Assembly: GCA_963738205.1 (NCBI GenBank)
Contig: CAVTVQ010000007.1
Coordinates: 186,001 to 250,000, forward strand
Direction: 5' to 3'
Length of the DNA: 64,000 nt
Source of the DNA: DATFQE01 sp963738205
Lineage (GTDB): Bacteria > Actinomycetota > Thermoleophilia > Gaiellales > Gaiellaceae
Made by a program: the position numbers and the translations under genes. Numbering within the stretch: the stretch's first letter is position 1; each line of letters begins with the position of its first letter. This document shows, one piece after another, positions 1 to 8,090 of this stretch. The notes under the pieces were generated by a model, which saw only the letters and a list, made by a program, of their open reading frames with translations, was not told the DNA's origin and did not search any database.

Positions 1-235
1 GTAGAAGCGCGATGAGTCGTCGCATTGTCAGGTACCCCCTTGTCGATCAGCGACATCCGTGAGTTTCCCTGGTTGCGACGAGAGCACGCGTGCTTTTTCT
101 GCCTATTTACAGAAGACTTACTGCGCGCATACCTTGCGCCCATGCAATCCGTCGGAAGCGACCGTGCGTAAAGACGAGGGAGTGGACTACACGGCCAGCC
201 TTCCCGCCTTGCGTCCGGCGGCGGAAGCGGCGACC

Positions 236-787
236 ATGCCTCGCGTGTCGGAGAGGGTCAGTGATGGTGACCTGATCCAGCGCGTCGGCACGGGCGACCG
301 CTCCGCGTTCGAGGCGCTCTACCGGCGCTTCGCTCGCCCCGTCCTCGGCCTTGCCCTGCGCCGTCTGGGCGACCGGGGCCGCGCCGAGGACGCTCTGCAG
401 GAGACGTTCACGTCCGTCTGGCGGTCGGCCTCGACGTACAAGCCCGAGCGAGGACCGGGCGCGCCGTGGCTCTACGCGGTTGCACGCAACGCCATCGTCG
501 ACCGCGGCCGCAGCCGCGCCGAGACTCCGGCCGACCCGCCCGAGGAAGAGGCGGTCCAGCCCGGACCTCCCGAGCAGGCGGAGGCCGCGTGGCTCTCCTG
601 GCGCGTGCACGTCGCGCTCGAGGAACTGCCCGACCACGAACGGACCGTGCTCGAGCTGGCGTATTGGAGCGGCCTCTCGCAGAGCGAGGTCGCGACGTTC
701 CTGAATATCCCGCTGGGGACCGTGAAGACGAGGACGCGCAGCGCGCTCGCGCGGCTCGCAGACGCGCTCGAGGGAGAGTTGCTGTGA
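236..787 (+). CDS. ECF-family RNA polymerase sigma factor
   Basis: An extracytoplasmic-function sigma-70 factor of 183 aa that would direct RNA polymerase to a small regulon. Region 2 (about residues 10-75) includes AEDALQETFTSVWR, typical of the core-binding and -10 recognition helices. Region 4 (about 125-180) includes LPDHERTVLELAYWSGLSQSEVA followed by GTVKTRTRSAL, a normal -35 recognition helix-turn-helix. The frame is open upstream to position 59, but that extension is not sigma-like, so I take the ATG at 236. It overlaps the next gene by GTGA, the usual coupling of an ECF sigma with its anti-sigma. The regulated stress cannot be told from sequence. Confidence 0.9.
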   Translation: MPRVSERVSDGDLIQRVGTGDRSAFEALYRRFARPVLGLALRRLGDRGRAEDALQETFTSVWRSASTYKPERGPGAPWLYAVARNAIVDRGRSRAETPADPPEEEAVQPGPPEQAEAAWLSWRVHVALEELPDHERTVLELAYWSGLSQSEVATFLNIPLGTVKTRTRSALARLADALEGELL

Positions 788-1392
788 AGAAGCGCGACGC
801 GCCCGATCTGCGCGACCTCGTAGGGGAGGACACGACGCCGCAGGAGCTGGCGCGGCTCGGCCGGGTCCACGATCTCCTGGTCCGCGCGGGCCCGCCGCCG
901 GAGCTTCCGAGCGAGCTCGCCCGGCCGCCGGAAGGGCAGGGCACGGTCGCGTTGATGCCGAAGCGACATTGGCGCCCCCTTGCCGCCCTGGCCGCCGCGC
1001 TCGCCGTGGCCGCGTTCGGGGTCGGCTGGCTCGTCGCGAGCGCCGGGGACTCGGGGAGCGGCCAGTCGTTCGCCATCGACTTCCGCGTGCCGATGCAGGG
1101 CACGGCAGCCGCCCCGCATGCCGTCGCGTCGATCGCAGTGGGCGAGAAGGACGAGGCCGGCAACTGGCCGATGGCGATGACGGTGCGCGGGCTGCCGCGG
1201 CTGGCGGAGGGCGAGCGGTACGAGCTCTGGCTGACGGAGGGCGGCAAGCTGGTCGAGTCCTGCGGAACCTTCCGCACGACCGGCGAGTCGGTCGTCTACT
1301 TCAACGCGCCGTTCAAGCTGCGCGGCAAGGGCTGGGCGGTCACCCGCAGCGGCCGGCGCGCACCGCTGCTGCTGCGGACGACGGAGATCTAG
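784..1392 (+). CDS. Membrane anti-sigma factor, RskA-like C-terminal domain
   Basis: A 202-aa single-pass membrane protein starting at a GTG that overlaps the sigma stop codon. A short cytoplasmic N-terminus carries a helix like an anti-sigma domain, without an obvious HxxxCxxC zinc site. One TM segment follows at about residues 63-85, then an extracytoplasmic domain with ELWLTEGGK and SCGTFRTTGES, typical of the anti-sigma-K/RskA C-terminal family. It most likely holds the upstream ECF sigma at the membrane until released by regulated proteolysis (family knowledge). Its stop overlaps the thyX stop on the other strand within CTAG, so the two transcripts converge with no spacer. Confidence 0.85.
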   Translation: MKKRDAPDLRDLVGEDTTPQELARLGRVHDLLVRAGPPPELPSELARPPEGQGTVALMPKRHWRPLAALAAALAVAAFGVGWLVASAGDSGSGQSFAIDFRVPMQGTAAAPHAVASIAVGEKDEAGNWPMAMTVRGLPRLAEGERYELWLTEGGKLVESCGTFRTTGESVVYFNAPFKLRGKGWAVTRSGRRAPLLLRTTEI

Positions 1393-2084
1393 GGCGCGAG
1401 GCGTTCGTTCGCCACGAAGGCGGCGTGCGTGACCGGCATCAGCCGCTCGAGGAACGACTCGGCGGCCGCGGCGTACTGGCGGATCTCGAACTGCGCGGCC
1501 TCGTGGTTCCGCAGCGAGCAGAAGTGCATCAGGCTGCGCGGATTGCAGCTCCAGTAGTACTTCGTGTAGGTCGACAGCGGCAGCACGGCGCGCGCGACCT
1601 CCTTCGCCACACCCTGCTCGAGCATCCGCTCGTAGGCCTCGAACGCACGGGCGGCGTTCTCCTCGATCTCGCGCCGCGCCATGTCGCGCGTCTCGTCGTC
1701 GACCGGCTCGAAGCTGTACGCGCCGGGCTTGCCGACCTGCGTGCGCACGAACTCCGGCACGTAGAACTCCGCATCCATCTTCGAATAGCGCCCGGACCAC
1801 TCGTTGTAGCTGTGCCCCGCTCTGTGACGGTGATGCTCGCGGACGACGAAGAGCGGCGCTTTGACGAGGAAGCGGAAGTACCCATGCTCGAAGGGGCTGC
1901 CGTGGCGTTCGCGCATCAGGAACCGGATCAGGCCCTCGCCGCGCTCGTCCAGCTCGTCGGAAGCCTGGTTGAACGAGACTCGTGCGCCGTTGACGACGGC
2001 GAGGTCGGTCGCCAGCGCGCCGTCGAGCGCCACGAAGCCATGATCGAGGACCGGAACGACGTTCTCGGCTAGTACTTGCTCCAT
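1389..2084 (-). CDS. thyX: FAD-dependent thymidylate synthase ThyX
   Basis: Makes dTMP from dUMP using methylene-tetrahydrofolate with FAD and NADPH. The protein is 231 aa and carries the ThyX signature RHRAGHSYNEWSGRY at residues 86-100, matching the family pattern RHRxxSxNExSxRY except that the first Ser is His. HGSPFEHGYFRF upstream is also typical of the family. I chose the ATG at 2084; a GTG at 2093 would add three residues. The start codon shares a CATG with the start of the divergent DUF72 gene, so each promoter must lie inside the neighbouring coding region. ThyX is the common thymidylate synthase of actinobacteria lacking ThyA. Confidence 0.95.
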   Translation of the reverse strand: MEQVLAENVVPVLDHGFVALDGALATDLAVVNGARVSFNQASDELDERGEGLIRFLMRERHGSPFEHGYFRFLVKAPLFVVREHHRHRAGHSYNEWSGRYSKMDAEFYVPEFVRTQVGKPGAYSFEPVDDETRDMARREIEENAARAFEAYERMLEQGVAKEVARAVLPLSTYTKYYWSCNPRSLMHFCSLRNHEAAQFEIRQYAAAAESFLERLMPVTHAAFVANERLAP

Positions 2085-2772
2085 GACTGCCACGCCGGCG
2101 AGTGTAACCAGGGCATATGTCGGCGCCTCGGGCTTCTCCTATCCCGAGTGGCGCGGCTCCTTCTACCCGGGCGACGCGAAGCCGCCCGACTTCCTCGGCC
2201 TCTACGCGCAGCGGCTCGGGACGGTCGAGCTGAACAACACCTTCTACCGGCTGCCGGCCGAGGAGCAGTTCCGCCGCTGGGCCGACGAGACGCCCGAGGA
2301 CTTCCGCTTCGCGGTGAAGGCGCCGAGGTCGATCTCGCTGTTCGGCCGCCTCGAGCAAGTCGGGACGCTGGCCGAGCGCCTGGCCGTCCTCGGCCCCCGG
2401 CTTGGGCCGCTGCTGGTGCGCGCGCACGACGAGCGGCCCCGCGACGAGGGCTTCCTCGAGCTGCTGCTCGGGTCGCTCGACGACGAGCTCCTGGTGGCCC
2501 TCGACCTCCGCCACCCGTCGTGGGAGGGGATCGAGGCCGGCCTGCCGCCGAACGCCGTCCGCGTGAACCAGCTCGAGGGCGACGCGCGCTTCCGCTACCT
2601 GCGCTTCTCCGACCACCCCTACGACGACGCGGCGCTCGAGCGCGCGGCCGAGACCGTGCGCGGCCTCGGCGTCGAGACGTACTGCCTCTTCTCGAAGGGC
2701 GACGCGGCCGATCATTCGCCCGGGGGCGAGCCGACGGCCGTGACGGCCGAGCGCTTCGGCCGGCTGCTCTGA
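2083..2772 (+). CDS. DUF72 (YecE-like) family protein
   Basis: A 229-aa protein of the DUF72/YecE family, a TIM-barrel fold of unknown biochemical function. Seen here are the N-terminal YVGASGFSYPEWRGSFYPG, the ELNNTFYRLP strand and the FRFAVKAPRSIS motif, all diagnostic, and the length fits. The only in-frame start is the ATG at 2083, overlapping the opposite-strand thyX start by two bases, and no Shine-Dalgarno is visible, so translation may be leaderless. It converges on the epimerase gene. Confidence 0.88.
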   Translation: MTATPASVTRAYVGASGFSYPEWRGSFYPGDAKPPDFLGLYAQRLGTVELNNTFYRLPAEEQFRRWADETPEDFRFAVKAPRSISLFGRLEQVGTLAERLAVLGPRLGPLLVRAHDERPRDEGFLELLLGSLDDELLVALDLRHPSWEGIEAGLPPNAVRVNQLEGDARFRYLRFSDHPYDDAALERAAETVRGLGVETYCLFSKGDAADHSPGGEPTAVTAERFGRLL

Positions 2773-2802
2773 GCGCCGGACCGACGTGCCGCGGCAGGCG
2801 CT
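2772..2802. terminator. Weak hairpin between convergent genes
   Basis: AGCGCC (2772-2777) pairs with GGCGCT (2797-2802), with an inner palindrome TGCCGCGGCA and a short T run (TTTT) on the plus-strand side. It could terminate the DUF72 transcript, but the stem is short and the loop long. Confidence 0.35.
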
Positions 2803-2804
2803 TT

Positions 2805-3839
2805 TCAGCTGACGCGCTTCAGTAGCCCGAGCGCACGCTGGTCCCAGGCGACGCGATGCGTCACGCCGGAGCCGTTGACCGCCCGTCCGCGGTTGGCCAG
2901 GTACCAGTCGTACGTCTCGATCAGCGCCTCCGCATTCGAGAGCCGCGGGCTCCAGTCCAGCAGCCGCTCCGCCTTCGAGACGTCCACGAACGAGTCGCGG
3001 TGCGCCGTCTTGTAGTGCCATTCGGCGAGCGGCGACAGGCGGGCGAGCTCCAGCGCCCGCAGTGCGACCTCGGCCGGCCGGGCCGGGACCGGCGTCACGC
3101 GGCTGGACGAGCGGGCATGTGCGATCAGCGCTTCCAGATCCTCGCGGACGGTCCCGAACGCGCCGGCGCCGACGTTCAGCGTCTCACCCGCCACGTCCGC
3201 ATCGGCCGAGCGGAGAACCGCAGCCACGAGGTCCTCGACGGCAAGCAGCTGGTAGCGGTTCTCGCCGCTGCCGAGCGCGTAGATCCGCCTGCCCTCGCGG
3301 ATCCAGTCGAACAGGATCTCGAAGACGCCGAGGCGCTCGGGCCCGATGAAGGTCTTCGGGCGGATGATCACGACCTCGAGGCCGCGGCGGCCGAACTCGC
3401 GGGTCACCGCCTCCGCCTCGATCTTCGACTCGCCGTAATGGCCGACGCCGACGAGCGGGTCGCCCTCTTCGATCGGGTGCTTCTCCGGAATGCCGTAGAC
3501 CGCCGTGGACGAGATCAGGATCGCGCGGCGGACGCGCGCGTCGAGCGCCGCGGCGAGGAGCGTCGCCGTCCCGCCGACGTTGACCGAGCGGATTGCGTCG
3601 CGCGAGCCGAGGATCGGTAGCGCCGCAGCGGCGTGCACGAGCACGTCGGCGCCGTCGACGAGGCGCGAGCAGGCCCCAGGGTCGCGAACGTCGCCGCGCA
3701 GCTCCGCGACCGACGCCTCGAGCTCCGGCTCGTCGAGCGGCGCGACATCGAGGGTGCGCACCTCGTGCCCGTCCCCGAGGAGACGGCGCGCGAGGTGCAG
3801 ACCCAGAAAGCCCGCTCCGCCGGAGATCGCCCAGAGCAC
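2805..3839 (-). CDS. NAD-dependent epimerase/dehydratase (extended SDR)
   Basis: A 344-aa extended short-chain dehydrogenase/reductase, probably acting on a nucleotide sugar or similar substrate. GGAGFLG (residues 7-13) is the Rossmann NAD(P)-binding loop, DVRD and HAAA are typical strand ends, and the catalytic pair is in HYGESK after ISSTAVYG. The C-terminal half is a normal substrate-binding region. I chose the GTG at 3839 because the frame further upstream is proline/arginine-rich and has no ATG. It lies downstream of the ABC exporter genes but is separated from them by strong inverted repeats. The substrate is not predictable. Confidence 0.85.
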   Translation of the reverse strand: MLWAISGGAGFLGLHLARRLLGDGHEVRTLDVAPLDEPELEASVAELRGDVRDPGACSRLVDGADVLVHAAAALPILGSRDAIRSVNVGGTATLLAAALDARVRRAILISSTAVYGIPEKHPIEEGDPLVGVGHYGESKIEAEAVTREFGRRGLEVVIIRPKTFIGPERLGVFEILFDWIREGRRIYALGSGENRYQLLAVEDLVAAVLRSADADVAGETLNVGAGAFGTVREDLEALIAHARSSSRVTPVPARPAEVALRALELARLSPLAEWHYKTAHRDSFVDVSKAERLLDWSPRLSNAEALIETYDWYLANRGRAVNGSGVTHRVAWDQRALGLLKRVS

Positions 3840-3876
3840 GGGCGCGGACGTTACCTCGGGTTCCTGGGGCGTCGCT

Positions 3877-3970
3877 CGCGGTGCTGGGCCGGAGGGGATA
3901 GTGCTCGGCACAGACCCGGAAGGCCCAGTGCCGCGAGCGGCGTCAGGCGGCGGCGGAGCCGGGCTCCGCC
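3877..3970. other. Structured intergenic region with two inverted repeats
   Basis: Two stem-loop candidates lie between the permease stop and the epimerase start. One pairs 3877-3890 with 3922-3935 (imperfect, 14 bp) and encloses GTGCTCGGCAC. The other is a 9-bp perfect arm pair, GGCGGAGCC (3952-3960) with GGCTCCGCC (3962-3970), flanked by further GGCGG/CCGCC. The second could terminate the exporter operon reading leftward, although no T run is seen; the first would be in the epimerase leader. Confidence 0.45.
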
Positions 3971-4003
3971 CGGCGGGAGCCGCCGCCGACCAGGGACGCG
4001 AGG

Positions 4004-6838
4004 TTACTCGTACTGGAGTGCTTCCAGGACGTTCAGCCGCGACGCGCGGCGGGCGGGGAGGATCGCGGCGATCACGCCGACGATCACCGAGACGATCGCG
4101 AAGATGATCAGCGGCGTCAGCGGGACGGCGTACTCGACTTCGAACTGCGAGAGCGCCTTCGTCACGAGCGCGGCGAGAAACATCCCGAGCGGCAGGCCGA
4201 GCGCGGCGCCGATCAAGGCGGTGATCACGCTCTCCTGCCGGACCATCCGTCGCACCTGCAGCCGGGTCATCCCGACGGCGCGCAGCATCCCGAGCTCGCG
4301 CGTCCGCTCGAAGACGCTGAGGACGAGCGTGTTGATCATCCCGAAGACGCTCACGATCACCGAGAGCGCGAGCAGGACGTACAGCGACGTCAGGAAGTCG
4401 TTGAAGTCCTGGTCCTGCGCTGTGATCCACTCGCCGCGCGTCTGCAGCTTCGCGTCCGGGAACGCGGCCAGCGAGGACTCCAGCTCGCCGCGACTGCCGC
4501 CGTTCACGAAGGTGAACTGGTTCCGCGGCCGCTCGTAGAGCTTGTCGAAGGTCGCCTTGGGAATCGAGACCGTGCCGAGGATCGGGTAGAACGGCGGCGG
4601 CTTGTAGATGCCGACCACGCGCAGCGGCATGCGCTCGCCGCTCGGCACCACGACGGAGAACAGCTCGCCCGGCTCGAGCTTTTTGTCCTCGGCGAAGTCC
4701 TTGTCGATGATCGCCCCGTTCTCGCCCATGTTCGCCAGCACCGAGTCGGAGCCCTCGACCCAGTCGAACGTGTACGCCTTCGTGATCGTGTCGGGCTCGA
4801 TGCCGGTCAGGTAGCGGTCCGAGCCGCCCACGGTGGCGAGGTCGGACCGCACGTCGGTGACGAGCGGAAGATCGGCCTTGTCCAGGGAGTCACCCGCGGC
4901 GGCGACGAACGGCGTGAAGCCGTCCTGCGACGTGACGATCCACTCGGCCTTCACCTGGTCCTCGATCGCCCCGCGGTTCGACTGCTTCATGCCTTCGGCG
5001 AGGACCGCGACGAAGCTGACCAGCGCGATCCCGATCATCAGCGCTGCCGCGGTCGCAGCCGTCCGGCCAGGGTTCCGCCGGGAGTTCTCGCGCGAGAGCC
5101 GCGAGGTGGCACGGTCGGGCCGCACATTCGGGAACTCCTTCGGCTCGGCGGAGCGCCGAACGGCCCGGACGGCGAAGAAGACCGCGATCGCCAGCACGAT
5201 CCCGGCGAGCACGAGCGCGACGACCGGCGGCAGGCTCATCAGGACGAGCCCGCCGAGGCCCACCCAGAAGATCGCGCCGCCGACTCCGGCCGCGAGACGC
5301 CGACCCTTCGGTGCGCGCCGTGCGAGGAGCCCGTACGACACGAGCCACGCGGCCAGCGAGAACGGGTAGAGCACGACCGAGAGGAAGACCAGCAGCCACT
5401 TCGCGATCGGTGAAAGCACCGACGCCAGCGGCGGGACGGCCTTCGGCGAGATCATTGCCACGCCTACGAAGAGCGTCAGCACACCGAGCGCGATCGCGAT
5501 CAGGCGCGTGACCGTATCGACGTCGTCCACGAACAGCGAGTACCCCAGCAACGCCACGGCGATCGCGATCACGACGATGGCGATGTACGGAACGAACGGT
5601 GCGAGGCGCCCGCGCGGGAGCGTGGCCCCTTCGCGGACGGCCGAGATCGGCGGCACGCGCGTCGCTCGCAGCGCCGGGAAGAGCCCGGCGAGCACGGTGA
5701 CCACGACGCCGACGAGCAGGCTCACGATGATCGTGCGGGCCCCGAACACGAGACTCGTGGTCGGCAGGCCCCCGCCGAGCGCGTCGAACAGGGCGTTCAG
5801 CCCCTTCGCGAGCAGCACTCCCAGCCCGAGGCCCACGAGGGACGCGAGCACGCCAATCACGAGCGCCTCGAGCAGTACCGAGACTCGCACCTGGCGCCGG
5901 GAAGCGCCGAGCGTGCGCAGCGTCGCGAGCTCGCGCGTCCGCTGGGCGACAGTGATCGACATGGTGTTGAAGATCACGAAGGCGCCGACGAAGAGTGCGA
6001 TGCCGGCGAACGAGAGCAGGAAGTACTTGATGATCTTCACGAACTGGTTGACCTCGGAGCTGTCGTCGCTGGCCTGCTCCGTGCCGGACCGGACGGTCAC
6101 GTCGCCCGTCACGCCCTTGTCGATCCGGTCGACCAGCGTCTCCGGGGTGACGCCGTTCGCGGCGGCCGCCTGCACGGCGTCGAAGGCGTCCTTCCGGTCG
6201 AAGAGCCGCTGTGCCGTCGGCATGTCGAACACCGCGAACGTGGCCGTACCGAGCGACTCCACGTCGCCGTAGCGAGCGAGCCCGACCACCTTGAAGGACT
6301 CCACGGGGTGGAGCGACGCGACCTTGACCGTGTCGCCGACGGCATAGCCCTGATCGTCGGCGGTGCTGACGTCGATGACGACCTCGCCGGGCGCCGCGGC
6401 CCAACGGCCCTCGAGCAGGTTGAGCGGGTTGAACCGAGCCGCCTCCGCGCTCGTATCGAGACCGAAGCCGAAGGTCGGCGCGCCCTCGCCGCTGATCGCT
6501 TTTCCGTCGCGGTCGAGGATCTTGGCCGACGATTCGTCGATGACGAATCCGGCCGCGGCATCGACCCCGTCCACCTTGCGGACCTGATCGAGGACGTTCG
6601 CCGGGACGGGAGGCGTCTCCGTGGAGTCGCCCTGGTAGCTGATCCCCGTCTCGGGACCGGTGACCACGGCGTCGGTGTCGGCGTAGGACTCCTCGAAGAT
6701 CTGGTTGAACGCGGAGTCGATCGTGTCGGTGAGGACGAACGTGCCGCTCACCATGGCGACGCCGAGCACGATCGCGAACGCCGTCAGCGCTGCGCGGAGC
6801 TTCCGGCCGAGCAGACCCCTGAGCGCGACGCGGATCAA
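4004..6838 (-). CDS. ABC transporter permease, FtsX/MacB type
   Basis: A 944-aa permease with an N-terminal TM helix (GLLGRKLRAALTAFAIVLG), a large extracytoplasmic MacB periplasmic-core-like domain, an FtsX block of three helices, further central TM helices, a second extracytoplasmic domain and a second FtsX block at the C-terminus. Such double-FtsX permeases with a LolD-like ATPase move lipoproteins, peptides or hydrophobic compounds, or act as mechanotransmitters. The ATG overlaps the ATPase stop by four bases, so the two are translationally coupled. The cargo is unknown. Confidence 0.9.
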   Translation of the reverse strand: MIRVALRGLLGRKLRAALTAFAIVLGVAMVSGTFVLTDTIDSAFNQIFEESYADTDAVVTGPETGISYQGDSTETPPVPANVLDQVRKVDGVDAAAGFVIDESSAKILDRDGKAISGEGAPTFGFGLDTSAEAARFNPLNLLEGRWAAAPGEVVIDVSTADDQGYAVGDTVKVASLHPVESFKVVGLARYGDVESLGTATFAVFDMPTAQRLFDRKDAFDAVQAAAANGVTPETLVDRIDKGVTGDVTVRSGTEQASDDSSEVNQFVKIIKYFLLSFAGIALFVGAFVIFNTMSITVAQRTRELATLRTLGASRRQVRVSVLLEALVIGVLASLVGLGLGVLLAKGLNALFDALGGGLPTTSLVFGARTIIVSLLVGVVVTVLAGLFPALRATRVPPISAVREGATLPRGRLAPFVPYIAIVVIAIAVALLGYSLFVDDVDTVTRLIAIALGVLTLFVGVAMISPKAVPPLASVLSPIAKWLLVFLSVVLYPFSLAAWLVSYGLLARRAPKGRRLAAGVGGAIFWVGLGGLVLMSLPPVVALVLAGIVLAIAVFFAVRAVRRSAEPKEFPNVRPDRATSRLSRENSRRNPGRTAATAAALMIGIALVSFVAVLAEGMKQSNRGAIEDQVKAEWIVTSQDGFTPFVAAAGDSLDKADLPLVTDVRSDLATVGGSDRYLTGIEPDTITKAYTFDWVEGSDSVLANMGENGAIIDKDFAEDKKLEPGELFSVVVPSGERMPLRVVGIYKPPPFYPILGTVSIPKATFDKLYERPRNQFTFVNGGSRGELESSLAAFPDAKLQTRGEWITAQDQDFNDFLTSLYVLLALSVIVSVFGMINTLVLSVFERTRELGMLRAVGMTRLQVRRMVRQESVITALIGAALGLPLGMFLAALVTKALSQFEVEYAVPLTPLIIFAIVSVIVGVIAAILPARRASRLNVLEALQYE

Positions 6839-7605
6839 GTGCGGACCTCCTCGAGGGTGCGCAGGATGTCGTGCTCGCTGGTGCGACCGAGCTCCTGGAC
6901 GATCAAGCCGTCGGCGAGGAAGAAGATGCGGTCGGCAATCGCGGCAGCGCGGGCCTCGTGTGTGACCATCACCATCGTCTGGCCGAAGCCGCGAACGGAC
7001 TCCTGGAGCAGCTCGAGGATCTCGCCGCCCGTCTTGGAGTCGAGGTTGCCGGTCGGCTCGTCGGCGAACACGACCGTCGGCTTCGACGCAAGCGCACGCG
7101 CAATGGCCACGCGCTGCTGCTGGCCGCCGGAGAGCTCGGACGGCCTGTGGGTCAGCCGGTCGTCGAGCCCGACCCGCCTCATCAGCTCCATGTACTCGTC
7201 GCGGTTCGGCTTCTCGCCGGCGATCGAGAGCGGCAGGAGCACGTTCTCCTCCGCGGTCAGCATCGGGAGCAGGTTGAAGAACTGGAAGACGAAGCCGATG
7301 TGTTTGCGCCGGATGCGCGTGACCTCGTTGTCGGACAGCTGTCCGAGGCGCGTGCCGGCGATCGTCACATAGCCGGCCGTCGGCCGGTCGAGCGCAGCGA
7401 GGATGTGCATCAGCGTCGACTTGCCCGAGCCCGACGGGCCCATGATCGCGGTCAGCTGGCCGGGCTGGATCTCGAGCGACACGCCCCGAAGGGCGTCGAC
7501 GGCCGTCTCGCCCTCCCCGTAGCGGCGGGCGAGCTCGCTGGCCGTGACGACGGGTCCGGTCGCCTCCGCTTCGACGGCGTGGGCTGCGGCGGCTGCGTAC
7601 TCCAT
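6835..7605 (-). CDS. ABC transporter ATP-binding protein (LolD/MacB-like)
   Basis: A 256-aa ABC ATPase that energises the permease downstream. Walker A is GPSGSGKST (residues 56-64), the signature LSGGQQQR (158-165), Walker B VVFADEP (178-184) with catalytic Glu 183, followed by the D-loop NLDS and an H-loop His in TMVMVTHEA. The family places this subgroup with FtsX-type permeases. It is the first gene of the operon; a partial palindrome lies 25-38 bases before its start. Confidence 0.95.
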   Translation of the reverse strand: MEYAAAAAHAVEAEATGPVVTASELARRYGEGETAVDALRGVSLEIQPGQLTAIMGPSGSGKSTLMHILAALDRPTAGYVTIAGTRLGQLSDNEVTRIRRKHIGFVFQFFNLLPMLTAEENVLLPLSIAGEKPNRDEYMELMRRVGLDDRLTHRPSELSGGQQQRVAIARALASKPTVVFADEPTGNLDSKTGGEILELLQESVRGFGQTMVMVTHEARAAAIADRIFFLADGLIVQELGRTSEHDILRTLEEVRT

Positions 7606-7629
7606 GCGGGATCCTCTCTCTTCGCCAAG

Positions 7630-7643
7630 TTAGTGCGTACTAA
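7630..7643. promoter_or_regulatory. Candidate operator TTAGT-N4-ACTAA
   Basis: A 14-bp partial palindrome, TTAGTGCGTACTAA, just upstream of the ABC exporter start. It is AT-richer than its surroundings and is in the position of a promoter or operator. Size and symmetry would suit a TetR- or MarR-type repressor, but no regulator gene is adjacent. Confidence 0.4.
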
Positions 7644-7699
7644 GCGGCCAAAGTAGAGCAAATCCCGGACGCCGTCAACCCGACCAAAGTCGGATTGGC

Positions 7700-7719
7700 G
7701 CACCGCCGAAAGTCGGTGC
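7700..7719 (-). terminator. Short hairpin after the DUF192 gene
   Basis: GCACCG (7700-7705) pairs with CGGTGC (7714-7719) around an 8-base loop. It lies just past the DUF192 stop in the direction of transcription. It is only a 6-bp stem without a T run, so weak as a terminator. Confidence 0.3.
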
Positions 7720-7732
7720 TAGAGGAACAATG

Positions 7733-8062
7733 CTACGCGAAGCGGATGCAGTCGCCGACGGCGAGACCGCGGCGCTCGCACTCGCCGGCGGGCAGCTCGA
7801 GCACGGCCCTGGCGCCGCGCTGTGCGGCGGCGCGCCACGGGCGCAGATGAGCTGCGATCCCGACGACGCGCAGCTCGTCGTCGAGGAAGACGACGTCGAT
7901 CGCGAAGCGCATGAAGAACGTGTGCACGGAGGCTGCCGGGCGCAGGAGGATCCCCTCCCCGCTCGGCAGCGAGCGCCGCCCGAGCAGGCCGCGCATGCGC
8001 GCGAACGGCGTGGCCGCCACGAGGCATTCCTCGCAGACGACCACACCGTCGCGCCGAGTCAC
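7733..8062 (-). CDS. DUF192 family protein
   Basis: A 109-aa protein of the DUF192 (COG1430) family. Diagnostic are CEECLVAATPFARMRGLLGR, HTFFMRFAIDVVFLD and the end AVLELPAGECERRGLAVGD. The function of this small beta-barrel family is not established. I prefer the GTG at 8062 because a GGAG lies 6 bases before it; a TTG at 8083 is possible. The gene starts 29 bases after the stop of the M15-like peptidase gene and is probably co-transcribed with it. Confidence 0.85.
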   Translation of the reverse strand: MTRRDGVVVCEECLVAATPFARMRGLLGRRSLPSGEGILLRPAASVHTFFMRFAIDVVFLDDELRVVGIAAHLRPWRAAAQRGARAVLELPAGECERRGLAVGDCIRFA

Positions 8063-8090
8063 AGTGAGCTCCGTTCCGATCAAGTCCGCT

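Noticed and set aside
472..3021. 849-codon open frame on the minus strand
   Set aside because: It lies across sigma, anti-sigma, thyX and DUF72 genes and has the arginine/alanine-rich composition of a shadow frame in high-GC DNA.
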